Positions 1-8,872 are shown, numbered from the stretch's first letter. The stretch: DNA of 47,502 nt from Caballeronia pedi (GCF_001544915.2 NZ_FCOE02000052.1:1-47502); one strand, 5' to 3'. Program-made: numbers and translations. The notes: a model not told the origin generated them from the sequence alone.

Positions 1-179
1 TGATCCGTGACGAAATACTGGAGCGTCAGTCCGAAGGTATCGGCATCACTCACTGACGCGCTCGCGCCTTGTTTCGTAACCGTCTGGCCCAGTGCGGTGA
101 CGTTGAAAGGGCCACTCGAATCCTGCGGTGCGAAGTGCATCCAGCCGGCTGCATGCGCGGCCTTCTCAGCCATGAGCAT
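1..179 (-). pseudogene. ompW: OmpW-family outer membrane protein, 5' part, apparently rearranged and cut by the window edge
   Basis: Read on the minus strand from the ATG at 179 to base 1, the frame is open and encodes AGWMHFAPQDSSGPF and later LTLQYFVTD, which match the start of mature OmpW proteins, small 8-stranded outer-membrane barrels. The residues before AGW (MLMAEKAAHA) make a poor signal peptide. No good ribosome site precedes 179, and the frame extends upstream without a convincing start. A much better OmpW signal peptide and mature start (ending AHAQSAGDI) lies on the plus strand of the same DNA at about 160-222, so the 5' end may have been inverted. The rest of the gene lies outside the window. 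Family assignment is fairly sure from the conserved FAPQDSS stretch. Whether the gene is functional is doubtful. Confidence 0.55.
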
Positions 180-436
180 GGCGGCCGTGACGAGCGCACA
201 TGCGCAGTCGGCAGGCGATATCCAGGTCAGTTGCGAATACAAATCGCGTCACTTTATTTAGGGTCAAATTCCTATTGGTTTCACAGAAAACGTTTGCCTC
301 GGCAATGGTCGGACGGCTTGAAACGATAGGTAGCGACAAACGCGCTTCGATTACTCCTCCGTCCGCGCGTTGCCCCATGGTCGCTGGTGCAGAGAAGCCT
401 TCGATTTCCCATGCCTCAGTCGCTTGAAAAGTGAGA

Positions 437-465
437 ATTGTGATATATATGATGCTTATCACAAT
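437..465. promoter_or_regulatory. Perfect inverted-repeat operator upstream of the RES/Xre toxin-antitoxin pair
   Basis: ATTGTGATA (437-445) and TATCACAAT (457-465) form a perfect 9-bp inverted repeat with an 11-bp spacer. It ends 18 bp before the antitoxin start. Xre-type antitoxins of this class usually repress their own operon through such palindromes, so this is probably the autoregulatory site. No clear -35/-10 pair could be separated from the AT-rich centre of the repeat. Confidence 0.6.
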
Positions 466-483
466 CCTAATTTGAGGATGAAC

Positions 484-1173
484 ATGGCCAAGGCGCAATC
501 GGCGGGTCCCAAGAGTGCGGCCGCCGCGCACGTTGCATTGGCATCGCCGTTGGTAAGTACCCCCTCGGCTGTTGCCAGTGACATCGGTCGCTACGTTATG
601 GCCCTCGACGCCACTCGAGCGGCGGCGACAATGCTAATCGACAAGATTCAGACTGCCGATTTCACGCCGGCAGCGAAGGTCGAGATGACACGCCAGGTCC
701 GCCTTAGCGTCAGCGAGCAGGAAGGACTTGTATTGCAGGGGCTCGTCGACGCTTCTCCGGTCTCGCTGCTGACTGACTCGCGGGCAGAATTGGAAGCGAA
801 GGCGGTAAAAGCTGTACTCAACGGGACGACGTGGTTGACTGCGCAGAGGGTCGGTGAGCGGCAAAATCCTGACGCGACGAATCAGCATGCAGTGACGAGC
901 CGGTGGAAGAGGGAGGGCAAGATTTTTTCAATTGAACGTGCTGGCCAGACGCTTTATCCCAAGTATGTCTTCGACGAGCTCGGCAACCCGATCCCCGAAG
1001 TTGCGGAGATCCTCAAGATTTTCGCGGGCTACCGGCCGTTTCGAATCGCATCGTGGTTCGAGTCGACAAACAGTATGCTCCGCGGCAAGCGTCCGCGTGA
1101 GGTGCTCGCAACGAATCCGCAAGCGGTGATCGAAGCGGCAAAGGACCACGTTGTGGGGGCGGTGCATGGGTAG
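484..1173 (+). CDS. Xre/MbcA/ParS-type antitoxin (DUF2384-like)
   Basis: This 229-residue protein is the likely antitoxin of a RES/Xre module. The C-terminal part (FAGYRPFRIASWF...LRGKRPREVLATNP...VIEAAKDHV) matches the toxin-binding domain of MbcA/ParS/Xre antitoxins, with the usual GKRPRE...P turn. The middle part (LTAQRVGERQNP...HAVTSRWKREGKIF) looks like a helix-turn-helix linked to a small winged region. The first 80 residues or so are Ala-rich and longer than in the typical 130-160 residue family member. The ATG at 484 is chosen over the in-frame ATG at 478 because GAGG at 475-478 is spaced correctly only for 484. The stop overlaps the toxin gene by 8 bases, so the two are translationally coupled. 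The perfect inverted repeat at 437-465 suggests autoregulation. Confidence 0.8.
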   Translation: MAKAQSAGPKSAAAAHVALASPLVSTPSAVASDIGRYVMALDATRAAATMLIDKIQTADFTPAAKVEMTRQVRLSVSEQEGLVLQGLVDASPVSLLTDSRAELEAKAVKAVLNGTTWLTAQRVGERQNPDATNQHAVTSRWKREGKIFSIERAGQTLYPKYVFDELGNPIPEVAEILKIFAGYRPFRIASWFESTNSMLRGKRPREVLATNPQAVIEAAKDHVVGAVHG

Positions 1174-1816
1174 TCCGGTGTTCCCGCCGCCTGCTTCTCC
1201 GCTCACGCTCGGCAAGGTCTCGTCTGGTACGTGGTTCCGTGTTCATCCGCTCGATTCGGCGACAGGCAACTACGCGCCGGACGCTTTCAACGATTCCGGT
1301 CTGGGCAACGCTCGTTTCAGTCCTCTGCATCGACCGGACAACGGGGAAGTCATCCCGACCATCTATGCCGCCGCATCTGAGCGAGGGGCGATCATGGAAG
1401 TGGTTCTGCATGACGTGCCAACCCCGTCTGCCGGCTATCAGCACGACCTCGAGCGGGACCTTGCTTCGTCTTTGCATCTGAGCCAGATCGGGTTAGCCGA
1501 CCTGAAACTGGCCAATATGACTGCGACGGGATTGCGTGGACCGGGCTTGGCGCCATCGGATCTGTTCGACGGCGACAAGACCGACTATCCCCGCACCCGT
1601 GAATGGGCGCTTTGGGTATGGCAAAACCTGCCCGATGCGCAGGGGCTGATGTGGATGTCAAAGCAGGACAACCAGTCAATGGCTGTGATGCTGTTTGGCG
1701 ACCGGATGTCAGCACCCATCGTCGATTTAAAGCGGTCCCATCACATCGAGCACTACGAGCATCTGATCGTCGAGTTGCTGGCCGAAATGGGCGCCACCGT
1801 CACGCCGACGCTCTAG
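1166..1816 (+). CDS. RES-domain toxin
   Basis: This 216-residue RES-domain protein is the toxin partner of the preceding antitoxin. Characterised relatives (MbcT, ParT and other RES toxins) destroy NAD+ or ADP-ribosylate a target. The name-giving residues are visible: Arg25 in GTWFRVHP, Glu78 in ASERGAIMEVVLHD, and a Ser in the segment SKQDNQSMAVMLFGDR. The start is the ATG at 1166, inside the end of the antitoxin gene (8-base overlap), which is the standard antitoxin-first arrangement. The frame is intact and of usual length, so the toxin is probably active unless neutralised. No further gene follows on this strand. Confidence 0.85.
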   Translation: MGSPVFPPPASPLTLGKVSSGTWFRVHPLDSATGNYAPDAFNDSGLGNARFSPLHRPDNGEVIPTIYAAASERGAIMEVVLHDVPTPSAGYQHDLERDLASSLHLSQIGLADLKLANMTATGLRGPGLAPSDLFDGDKTDYPRTREWALWVWQNLPDAQGLMWMSKQDNQSMAVMLFGDRMSAPIVDLKRSHHIEHYEHLIVELLAEMGATVTPTL

Positions 1817-1937
1817 AATGCCGGGCTAGCGACATGGTTGGCGCCACCGTTTGGCTTCGCTGGAATCGACGAAGCGCGAACGATCGCGCCGATCCTCTGC
1901 TTGGCGCGCAGCTCTCAGATCCTGAGGGCTGCCGAGT

Positions 1938-2474
1938 TCACTTCCCATCATACCGGAGGGATAGACTCGCGCGATTGCTGCTAGCGAACGCTTGTCCGCG
2001 TCTGTGGCAGGCGGCGTCTGAAGGTAGCGGCGAGGCGCGGCCACTCGCGGCGAAGCGCTTGAGTCTCTCGCGCGCAGCAATATGCGCATACCGCGGCGCG
2101 CCGGCGAGTTGGCGATCTGCCTCCCGCAGCACCGCTTCGAACAACGGCCAATCTGCGGTTTCGAGCGTCCATACCCGCTCCGCTTCAGCGCGCTGCAGGC
2201 CACGCTCCAAAGCCGCTTCGGCGCGCCCATAAACGATTAAGTCCGTCTCGCCATACCCTGCATCCTGCACAAAGAACGTCACGTAGAGCAAGTAAATAAG
2301 TTCGTTGAACAGAAACGCCGATCCAGCGCCGGCACGACATGCCGCGAAGGTCAAATGATTCGACAACGCAACGGTCTGTGCCGCTGACGGTGGCAAGGGC
2401 AGCAACATCTCTTTGCTGAAGGGCTTGCGAGCCAGCGATCGAGAAGGTTGTGAGCGTGAGCGGCGAGAAGGCAT
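1938..2474 (-). CDS. Hypothetical protein resembling Burkholderia proteins annotated as Fis-family regulators
   Basis: This 178-residue protein starts at the ATG at 2474; no strong ribosome site precedes it. The segment EMLLPLPPSAAQTVALSNHL, followed by a hydrophobic helix and VQDAGYG...YGRAEAALERGLQRAE, resembles a Burkholderia family that databases often label a Fis-family regulator, although I see no Fis-type helix-turn-helix here. The last 50 residues or so are Arg/Ser-rich, unlike the family end as I recall it, so the 3' end may be frameshifted. The gene is convergent with the RES toxin and the two stops are 121 bases apart. The function is unknown. Family recognition is from memory and moderate. 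Confidence 0.5.
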   Translation of the reverse strand: MPSRRSRSQPSRSLARKPFSKEMLLPLPPSAAQTVALSNHLTFAACRAGAGSAFLFNELIYLLYVTFFVQDAGYGETDLIVYGRAEAALERGLQRAEAERVWTLETADWPLFEAVLREADRQLAGAPRYAHIAARERLKRFAASGRASPLPSDAACHRRGQAFASSNRASLSLRYDGK

Positions 2475-3443
2475 ACAGCAAGAAGGAACGAAAGAGGTCT
2501 GCGTCCAACGGAACCAGAAAAATAATAACAAGTCAGGAGAATCGATATTGTGGTGCGCGCCTCGTTGGCGGCCGAACTGGTCCGTGAGGTTTGGGGGCCC
2601 ACTAACTCGAGCGGCGATCAATGATGCGTCGTGATCTGTGCGGCAAATCTCCCCGAAGCCGCGGAGGAGCCCCTCGGAAACTGTGACGCCTCTGTCGCTC
2701 CCCACTCCCTTTTTGCAACGGCAGGATGTGGACGGCGCGAATTCGCGGCGATTGAGCCGTATCCCTGAAGAAATGACACTCGGTGAGCGAGAGGGTGGCA
2801 GTACTTGGTCGAGCTAGGGAGTGCACAGATGGCGGCCCTCGCTCATGGCCTACCTGTTGTTGAACAGACTGTTGACGCATTCGCAGTCGGACGCGATCCT
2901 CTTTTTACGAACGTGGTCGATGGCTCGTATCTGACTAATCGCCATTGCAATACTGTCCTTGACTTCACTGAGCCACGACTAGGCTGGTCTGGATCAGTCG
3001 AGGAAAGGCAGAATATGAAGTCAATCGTGGCAAAGCGGGGTCCCCTTGCGACATCGGCATCCAACACCGGTGCAGGTCCCCGAAGAGCGTCACGCGACGC
3101 GGATGGCGAGTTGGCGCACTTGGAAAAGGTAGTAGGCGCGGTAAGAGCGTCAGCAGCGCATCAATTGCCAATCGCTTCAGCGTATTGGATGACACGCATA
3201 CATCATCTGCGAGTTCACTACATCTTGCTGCCCGTTCAACTCGCCCGGCTATCTGCTATTGAACGTTGCATCAAGGATTGCGCACGCGAACGAACAGTGG
3301 CGGCGCCGATACGCCAACGTCGAGTTGCGAGGGCAGCTTGATGGCGCGGCAAAAATGGATACACAGCCGATACCGCGGGAACGTCTGCTTGCTCTGATCG
3401 ATCCCCAACAAGGTGCGTAGGCCATCGTTGTCGTTGTCCGACT
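2475..3443. other. No convincing gene (969 bp)
   Basis: Open frames exist on both strands, the longest being 2805-3341 (+), but none shows a recognisable domain, a good ribosome site or conserved-looking composition. I see no IS ends or tRNA. It reads as decayed or non-coding DNA. Confidence 0.5.
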
Positions 3444-3773
3444 TCACTTTGATGCACTTGTCGAGGGGAGGCCTTCGGCCTGCTCAGCCGGAAATACCCG
3501 ACCACTTGCCGACGTCGCGTCCGTTCTGCGCTGCATTTGACTTTCGTCGCGAGGAGCGGTTGCGAGAACCCCTCCAACAACGACCGCGCCGAAGATAGCG
3601 ATACTTGACGCGAGCATGATCTGCCGGCGCAAGCTTTGAGGCGTGGATGTCGCAGTTTCCTCCGATGCTTCCGCTGGAGGGGCATTCGGCGGCAGAGCCG
3701 TCTGGCAGCGTTTGCATACAGAGGTCATAGCGCTTACTTCGGCTTCGCATGTATCGCATATGTTGTAGCGCAT
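3444..3773 (-). CDS. Small zinc-ribbon protein with one transmembrane helix
   Basis: This 109-residue protein has two parts. Residues 6-23 carry a paired-Cys knuckle (CDTC...CKRC, 14 residues apart) typical of a zinc ribbon. Residues about 52-71 form one hydrophobic helix (IMLASSIAIFGAVVVGGVLA), followed by a polar tail. This layout resembles small membrane-anchored zinc-ribbon proteins of unknown role. The start at 3773 is preceded by AT-rich DNA with TATAAAAT and a weak GAGAAA ribosome site. It stands alone between two gene-poor stretches, so no partner can be inferred. The Cys pairs and the single clean helix argue that it is a real gene. Confidence 0.5.
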   Translation of the reverse strand: MRYNICDTCEAEVSAMTSVCKRCQTALPPNAPPAEASEETATSTPQSLRRQIMLASSIAIFGAVVVGGVLATAPRDESQMQRRTDATSASGRVFPAEQAEGLPSTSASK

Positions 3774-4659
3774 TCTATTATTTTCTCGATTTTATACGTC
3801 GCGCGCAGCGGTGGTGGCCGCAAGCCAACGCGGACGGAGTGATGTCGGCATAACGGCAGTGGAAGCGCAAGACTTGAGACGCTTTGGCAGGTGATCTGAC
3901 GAACAAAAAGGGATGTTCGTCGACGACTGTCGGGTTTTGGCTCGACGTTGTCGTCGGGCGAAGTCGGGCGACCCACAACCACCGTCGTCACCGGGAGACC
4001 TACACACGCTACGCAGACGACATCAGGACATCCCAGAAAGGACATCGCTTCATTTGCTTGGCTACGAGTTTTGAGGTTTTGCGAGCGAACGTAACGGTTA
4101 AGAAACTGAGAGTTATCTTAATAGTAGGTTTCCGAGCGAGTACGGTGGTCGGCGCTGCCCTATTGGCCGGATCATGAAGTTGCAGGGCTTGCAAGTCGCA
4201 CGACGACGCCCGCTATGAGTTGACCGCGTCCGCCCGGTCGGAGTTGCTGACGATACGTTTGTATCAGTGAACGCATGACGGAGCCGCGTACTGCGTAGTG
4301 CAATGCCGGCATGAGAACGCCCCCCAGCTTCTGAGGGCATTTCCTTTTAGATTCGTTTTGTCGGCTCGCTTCGCTGCCGAGCCACCATGTTGTTGCCAGC
4401 GAGGGGGTGAGCGATGCGTCCGTGCAGTTGGGAAGTGCTCCACCGAGAGGACAGCTGAGCGGACCGTGTCCGTTTCGCGTAAAAGTCTTCGAGCCAAACC
4501 ACTCCACTGAGTCCTGCTTATGGGCATTGATTGCTCGAAGGCGCCTTCCGACAAAGGGCGTGGCCGGTTCCACGCATTGCACTTGTACGGAACAGTCGAC
4601 TGCGTGCGAAAGTTTTCTCCTATGGGGGGTTCAGCGGGCTTGACCGGTCGGACCCTGCC
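3774..4659. other. No convincing gene (886 bp)
   Basis: Several short open frames occur on both strands, such as 4172-4582 (-), but they are Arg/Ser/Pro-rich, lack recognisable motifs and have no good ribosome sites. I see nothing I can name. It may be the relic of older genes. Confidence 0.45.
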
Positions 4660-5556
4660 TCACTCGCGAAGAAGCTCCGCGATGGTATTACGCAGCCAGA
4701 CGACACCGGGATCGCGCGCGTAGCGTTCGTGCCAATGCTGCATGACGCGATATTTCGGCACCGGGAATGGCAATTCCATCACCTTGATCTGATTGCCTTC
4801 AGCGATGATTCGCGCAAAGCGTTCCGGCACGATGGCAAGGTATTCCGTGCTTGCGATGTTCGAGACGACGCCGAGAAAGTTCGGGATCCGCAAGCCAACC
4901 TTTCGATGAACGTGATTTCGCTCCAGCGTCTGCTCGACGACGACATGCCCGGTGCCTTGGGTCGCGACGATCAGATGCGACTCCGCCTGAAACTGATCGA
5001 GCGATATCGCAGGACCACGTAGGCGTGGATGTTTGCGGTTGACGATGCACACGAACCGGTCATCGAAGAGTTTCTGCTGAAAGTAACCCGCGTCGAGTTG
5101 CGCGAGAAAGCCGATGGCCAGATCGATCTCGCCCGATTCGAGCTGCCGCGCCGTGTGCTCCGACGTGTAGCTCAGATCGATGCGCACGCCCGGTGCCGCG
5201 CGGCGCAGATGTTCGAGCAGCCTGGGCATCACGATGCGCTGCCCAATGTCTGTCATGCACAGACCGAACATGCGCGTGGAGGTCGCGGCATCGAAATGAG
5301 CGCGGTGCTCGAGCGTAGCCTTCAGTATGTTCATTGCCTGGCGCATCGGACCGACGATGTCGTCCGCGAGCCGCGTGGGCTGCATGCCTTCGGATGTACG
5401 CACGAACAGCGGATCGCCATAGTGCTTGCGGAATTTCGTGAGGATCATGCTCACCGCCGACTGCCCCAGGTCGAGATTGTCCGCTGCGCGCGAGATGCTC
5501 GCCGTCCGATAGATCTCGTCGAACACCATCAGATTCTTAAGATCGAGATTGTCCAT
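4660..5556 (-). CDS. LysR-type regulator of the 3-hydroxybenzoate/gentisate operon
   Basis: This 298-residue LysR-type transcriptional regulator is transcribed divergently from the hydroxybenzoate operon, the classic position of its activator. The N-terminal winged helix-turn-helix is clear (LMVFDEIYRTASISRAADNL...QSAVSMILTKFRKHYGDPLF, about residues 7-55). It is followed by an effector-binding domain with TDIGQRIVMPRLL and GEIDLAIGFL. ATG 5556 was preferred to an upstream in-frame TTG because the protein then begins MDNLDLKNL, a common LysR start. The inducer is probably a hydroxybenzoate or gentisate, judging by neighbours only. A candidate binding site lies in the 150-bp divergent gap at 5592-5615. 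Confidence 0.85.
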   Translation of the reverse strand: MDNLDLKNLMVFDEIYRTASISRAADNLDLGQSAVSMILTKFRKHYGDPLFVRTSEGMQPTRLADDIVGPMRQAMNILKATLEHRAHFDAATSTRMFGLCMTDIGQRIVMPRLLEHLRRAAPGVRIDLSYTSEHTARQLESGEIDLAIGFLAQLDAGYFQQKLFDDRFVCIVNRKHPRLRGPAISLDQFQAESHLIVATQGTGHVVVEQTLERNHVHRKVGLRIPNFLGVVSNIASTEYLAIVPERFARIIAEGNQIKVMELPFPVPKYRVMQHWHERYARDPGVVWLRNTIAELLRE

Positions 5557-5591
5557 GGCGGTTGTCCATATCAAATTTTTTGAGAGACGGT

Positions 5592-5615
5592 ATCAATTGT
5601 TACATATGGATTGAT
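5592..5615. promoter_or_regulatory. Candidate LysR operator between the regulator and the hydroxybenzoate operon
   Basis: ATCAAT (5592-5597) and ATTGAT (5610-5615) form an inverted repeat with a 12-bp spacer in the divergent promoter region. LysR regulators bind imperfect dyads of about this span in such gaps. The assignment rests on position and symmetry only. Confidence 0.4.
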
Positions 5616-5706
5616 TATTGCGCCCTCCATAGAATCGATTCACACATCAGGTAGCGGCGTCGACCGACGGCGCCCACACGATGCATCGCGAATCACGAGG
5701 AGACGC

Positions 5707-6936
5707 ATGACTTCAGACCATCAAGCTTCGCTGCCCGTGCTTATCGCCGGCGGCGGCATCGGCGGTTTTGCCGCAGCACTCGCGCTCAGCAAGGCCGGCT
5801 TTCGCGTGCGGTTATTCGAGCGCGCGCAGGAAATCAAGGAAATCGGCGCAGGTATTCAAATTGGGCCGAACGCATTTCATGTGTTCGAACGGCTCGGCGT
5901 GACTGAGGCCGTGCGCGCGAAAGCGGCGCTTCCGCAGAAGCTGGTCATGATGGACGGCATTTCGGGCGAGCAGGTCGTATCGATTCCGCTCGACGAACGC
6001 TTCCTCGAACGGTTTCAGCATCCGTATGCGCTGATTCATCGCGCCGATCTGCATCGCCTTTTGCTGGATGCCTGTCTCGGATCGGAGCGCATCGAAATCG
6101 TGACCAACGTGAAGGTCAACGGTTTCACCGACGACGGTGACAGCGTCGTGCTGCGCACGTCGCAGGGCGATGTGCGCGGCCGTGCGTTGATCGGCGCGGA
6201 TGGCCTGTGGTCCACGGTGCGGGCGCAGCTCGTCGGCGATGGTGAACCGCGCGTGTCGGGACACATCGCGTATCGCGCGGTGCTGCCGATCGACGAAGTG
6301 CCGCCCGAACTGCGATCCAACACGATGACGCTGTGGGCCGGCGCCAAGACCCATCTCGTGCATTACCCCTTGCGCGGCGGCGAACTGTTCAATCTGGTCG
6401 CGGTGTTCCATAGCGACCGGTATGTGGAAGGCTGGGACGCCGTCGGCGACGCGGATGAATTGCATCTGCGATTCCGCGACGCCGTGCCGACCGTCAAGGC
6501 GCTGCTATCGAAGATCGAGACGTGGCGGATGTGGGTGCTGTGCGACCGCGAGCCGATTCGCGAGTGGTCGAAAGGCAACGTCACGCTGCTCGGCGACGCC
6601 GCGCATCCGATGCTGCAGTACATGGCGCAGGGCGCGTGCATGGCGATGGAAGACGCCGTTGTGCTGGCGGAAGAAATGGCCGCCACTCCCGCGGATCCGG
6701 CTGCCTCGTTCCTGCGGTACCAGGAGCGCCGTTATTTGCGCACGGGAAAAGTGCAGATGAGCGCGCGCCTCTACGGTGAGTTCTATCACGCGCGCGGCGT
6801 CAATCGCGAATTGCGAAATCAGTTCCTCCAGTCACGCAGCCTCGAACAGACCCTCGACGGCATGGCCTGGCTCTACGACCCTGACGCGATTCGTTCCACA
6901 GAACTGCAGAACGAGACGCTCGCGCTCGCGCAATGA
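5707..6936 (+). CDS. 3-hydroxybenzoate 6-hydroxylase (FAD monooxygenase)
   Basis: This 409-residue single-component FAD monooxygenase resembles 3-hydroxybenzoate 6-hydroxylase (MhbM/XlnD type), which converts 3-hydroxybenzoate to gentisate with NADH and O2. The N-terminal dinucleotide fold GGGIGGFAAALALSKAG (about residues 15-31), the middle motif GADGLWSTVR and the FAD-ribityl motif LLGDAAHPMLQYMAQGA are all intact. The family-typical HRADLHRLLLDAC is present. The start is ATG 5707 behind GAGGAGACGC. It opens a five-gene operon and is followed after 33 bases by an FAH-family gene and then gentisate dioxygenase, which supports a gentisate-forming role. Salicylate- or other hydroxybenzoate-specific relatives cannot be excluded by sequence alone. 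Confidence 0.82.
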   Translation: MTSDHQASLPVLIAGGGIGGFAAALALSKAGFRVRLFERAQEIKEIGAGIQIGPNAFHVFERLGVTEAVRAKAALPQKLVMMDGISGEQVVSIPLDERFLERFQHPYALIHRADLHRLLLDACLGSERIEIVTNVKVNGFTDDGDSVVLRTSQGDVRGRALIGADGLWSTVRAQLVGDGEPRVSGHIAYRAVLPIDEVPPELRSNTMTLWAGAKTHLVHYPLRGGELFNLVAVFHSDRYVEGWDAVGDADELHLRFRDAVPTVKALLSKIETWRMWVLCDREPIREWSKGNVTLLGDAAHPMLQYMAQGACMAMEDAVVLAEEMAATPADPAASFLRYQERRYLRTGKVQMSARLYGEFYHARGVNRELRNQFLQSRSLEQTLDGMAWLYDPDAIRSTELQNETLALAQ

Positions 6937-6969
6937 ACGCGCCCTCAACCTGATCGAACAAACACCATT

Positions 6970-7827
6970 ATGAAGATTTGCCGTTTCAATGAGAACCGCC
7001 TTGGCGTGGTCGAAGGCGATGTCGTGCGCGACGTAACGGCCGCACTCGATGCGCTGCCTGCCTCCCGCTATCCGTTTCCGTCGCATGACGTGCTGATCGC
7101 GAACCTCGCGCAGATCCGCACTATCGCGGCCGAACTCGCGCCGCACGCACGCATCTTCGCGCTCGCCGATGTCGTATTGCGCACGCCCGTGGCCAATCCC
7201 GGCAAGATCATCGCTGCACCGGTGAACTACCGAAAGCACCTCAAAGAAGTGCTCGACGATCCTCATCTACATCACGACAACCAGATCAACCATATCCAGC
7301 GCGCAGGGCTGTTTCTGAAGGCGACCAGCTCGGTCGTCGGGGCGGGCGAGGGGGTCGCGCTGCGTCATCTCGAGCGGCGCAATGATCACGAAGTGGAGCT
7401 GGCGGTGGTGATCGGCAAAACGGCGGCCAACGTCTCGAAGCAGCGGGCGCTCGAACATGTCGCAGGCTATTGCATCGGCCTCGATATCACGATTCGCGGA
7501 CCGGAAGAACGCAGCTTCCGGAAATCACCGGACACGTACACGGTACTCGGTCCGTGGCTCGTCACGCGCGATGAGATCGATGATCCGGGCGCGCTCGACT
7601 TCTCGATTTCTGTCAACGGCGAGCTTCGCCAGCAATCGAACACGAGCGAGCTGATTCTCGGCGTGCCCGAACTGATCGAGTTTGCCTCGTCGTTCTACGC
7701 ACTGCAGCCGGGCGACGTGATCATCACCGGAACGCCGGAAGGGGTCGCTTCCATTCGTCCAGGCGATGTGATGGCCGCGCAGATCGAAGGCATCGGTTCG
7801 ATGCGCGTAGACGTTCGCGGAGCGTGA
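6970..7827 (+). CDS. Fumarylacetoacetate hydrolase-family enzyme (maleylpyruvate/fumarylpyruvate hydrolase)
   Basis: This 285-residue FAH-family protein lies between the hydroxylase and gentisate dioxygenase genes. FAH-family enzymes of the gentisate pathway hydrolyse the ring-cleavage product (maleylpyruvate or fumarylpyruvate) to pyruvate and a C4 acid. The metal-site stretch (NDHEVELAVVIGK and GLDITIRGPEER) and the C-terminal GDVIITGTPEGVASIRPGD are conserved. The protein has an N-terminal extension of about 70 residues, longer than the roughly 230-residue fumarylpyruvate hydrolase NagK. No glutathione- or mycothiol-type maleylpyruvate isomerase gene is present in the operon, so direct hydrolysis of maleylpyruvate is possible. 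Its stop is 4 bases before the dioxygenase start. Confidence 0.78.
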   Translation: MKICRFNENRLGVVEGDVVRDVTAALDALPASRYPFPSHDVLIANLAQIRTIAAELAPHARIFALADVVLRTPVANPGKIIAAPVNYRKHLKEVLDDPHLHHDNQINHIQRAGLFLKATSSVVGAGEGVALRHLERRNDHEVELAVVIGKTAANVSKQRALEHVAGYCIGLDITIRGPEERSFRKSPDTYTVLGPWLVTRDEIDDPGALDFSISVNGELRQQSNTSELILGVPELIEFASSFYALQPGDVIITGTPEGVASIRPGDVMAAQIEGIGSMRVDVRGA

Positions 7828-7831
7828 CGTC

Positions 7832-8872
7832 ATGGGCACTGGACTAGATAATCCCGCGCGCCTCGCGCTCTATGGTCGACTCGATCAGATGCATTCCGCG
7901 CCGCTATGGGCGGTGATGTCGCAACTGGTGACGCCCGAGCCGCGCCCGCGCTGCATCCCGCATCGCTGGGACTACGCGCACATGCGCGGCTTGCTGTTGG
8001 AAGCAGGTGAGTTGATTACCGCGAAGGAGGCCGAGCGACGCGTGCTCGTGCTGGAAAATCCCGGTATTCGCGGCGCGTCGCAGATCACGCAAAGCCTTTA
8101 CGCCGGGTTGCAACTGATCATGCCCGGAGAGGTTGCGCCGAGCCACCGGCATGCGGCGGCGGCACTCCGGCTCATCATCGAAGGCAGCGGTGGCTACACC
8201 GCCGTCAACGGCGAGCGCATTCCGATGACGGCGGGCGATTTCATCATTACGCCGTCTTGGACGTTTCACGATCACGGCAATCTTGGTGATGACCCTGTCG
8301 TATGGCTCGACGGTCTCGATGTGCCCATCGTCAATCTGTTCGATGCGAGTTTTGCCGAGAGCGATTCATCGGGCGAGACGCAGCGCATCGAACGAGCCGC
8401 CGGCGACGCGCACGCGCGTTACGGCTCCGGCATGCTGCCGCTCGAATACGTACCCGAAGGTGTGTCGTCACCGGTTTTTCACTATCCCTACGCGCGCGTG
8501 CTTGAAGCGCTGAGGCAGATCGAGCGGGCGCGCACGACCGACGCCTGTCACGGGGTCAAGCTGCAATACGCGAACCCCGCGACGGGCGGCTATCCGATGC
8601 CGACGATGGCCGCGTGGATGCAGCTCTTGCCCGCGGGCTTTGACGGGCGGCCGTTCCGTTCGACCGATGCCACCGTGTACTGCGTGCGCGAAGGAGAGGG
8701 CGTGAGCATCGTCGGAGATACACGCATCGAATGGCGGCAGGGCGATGTCTTCGTCGCGACTTCCTGGAGTACGACATCGCATCGATCCAGAGGCGACTCG
8801 GTGCTGTTCAGCTTCTCGGATCGTCCCGCGCAAAAGGCGCTCGGCCTGTGGCGCGAACAGCGTCTCGAGTAG
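7832..8872 (+). CDS. Gentisate 1,2-dioxygenase
   Basis: This 346-residue bicupin matches gentisate 1,2-dioxygenase, which opens the gentisate ring between C1 and C2 to give maleylpyruvate using Fe(II) and O2. The N-terminal cupin carries the iron-binding histidines: APSHRHAAAALR (His105, His107) and TFHDHGN (His146/148). The second cupin (about residues 240-340) is present but lacks a full metal triad, as is usual for the family. The length is normal. It starts 4 bases after the FAH gene and is followed 59 bases later by the transporter, so it is firmly inside the operon. The cytosolic ring-cleaving role is well supported by its neighbours. Confidence 0.9.
   Translation: MGTGLDNPARLALYGRLDQMHSAPLWAVMSQLVTPEPRPRCIPHRWDYAHMRGLLLEAGELITAKEAERRVLVLENPGIRGASQITQSLYAGLQLIMPGEVAPSHRHAAAALRLIIEGSGGYTAVNGERIPMTAGDFIITPSWTFHDHGNLGDDPVVWLDGLDVPIVNLFDASFAESDSSGETQRIERAAGDAHARYGSGMLPLEYVPEGVSSPVFHYPYARVLEALRQIERARTTDACHGVKLQYANPATGGYPMPTMAAWMQLLPAGFDGRPFRSTDATVYCVREGEGVSIVGDTRIEWRQGDVFVATSWSTTSHRSRGDSVLFSFSDRPAQKALGLWREQRLE

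Noticed and set aside
2805..3341. A 178-codon plus-strand frame
   Set aside because: No recognisable motif, no ribosome site and mixed composition; reported as part of a gene-poor stretch.
4172..4582. A 136-codon minus-strand frame
   Set aside because: No motif and no start signals; it stands in a decayed region.
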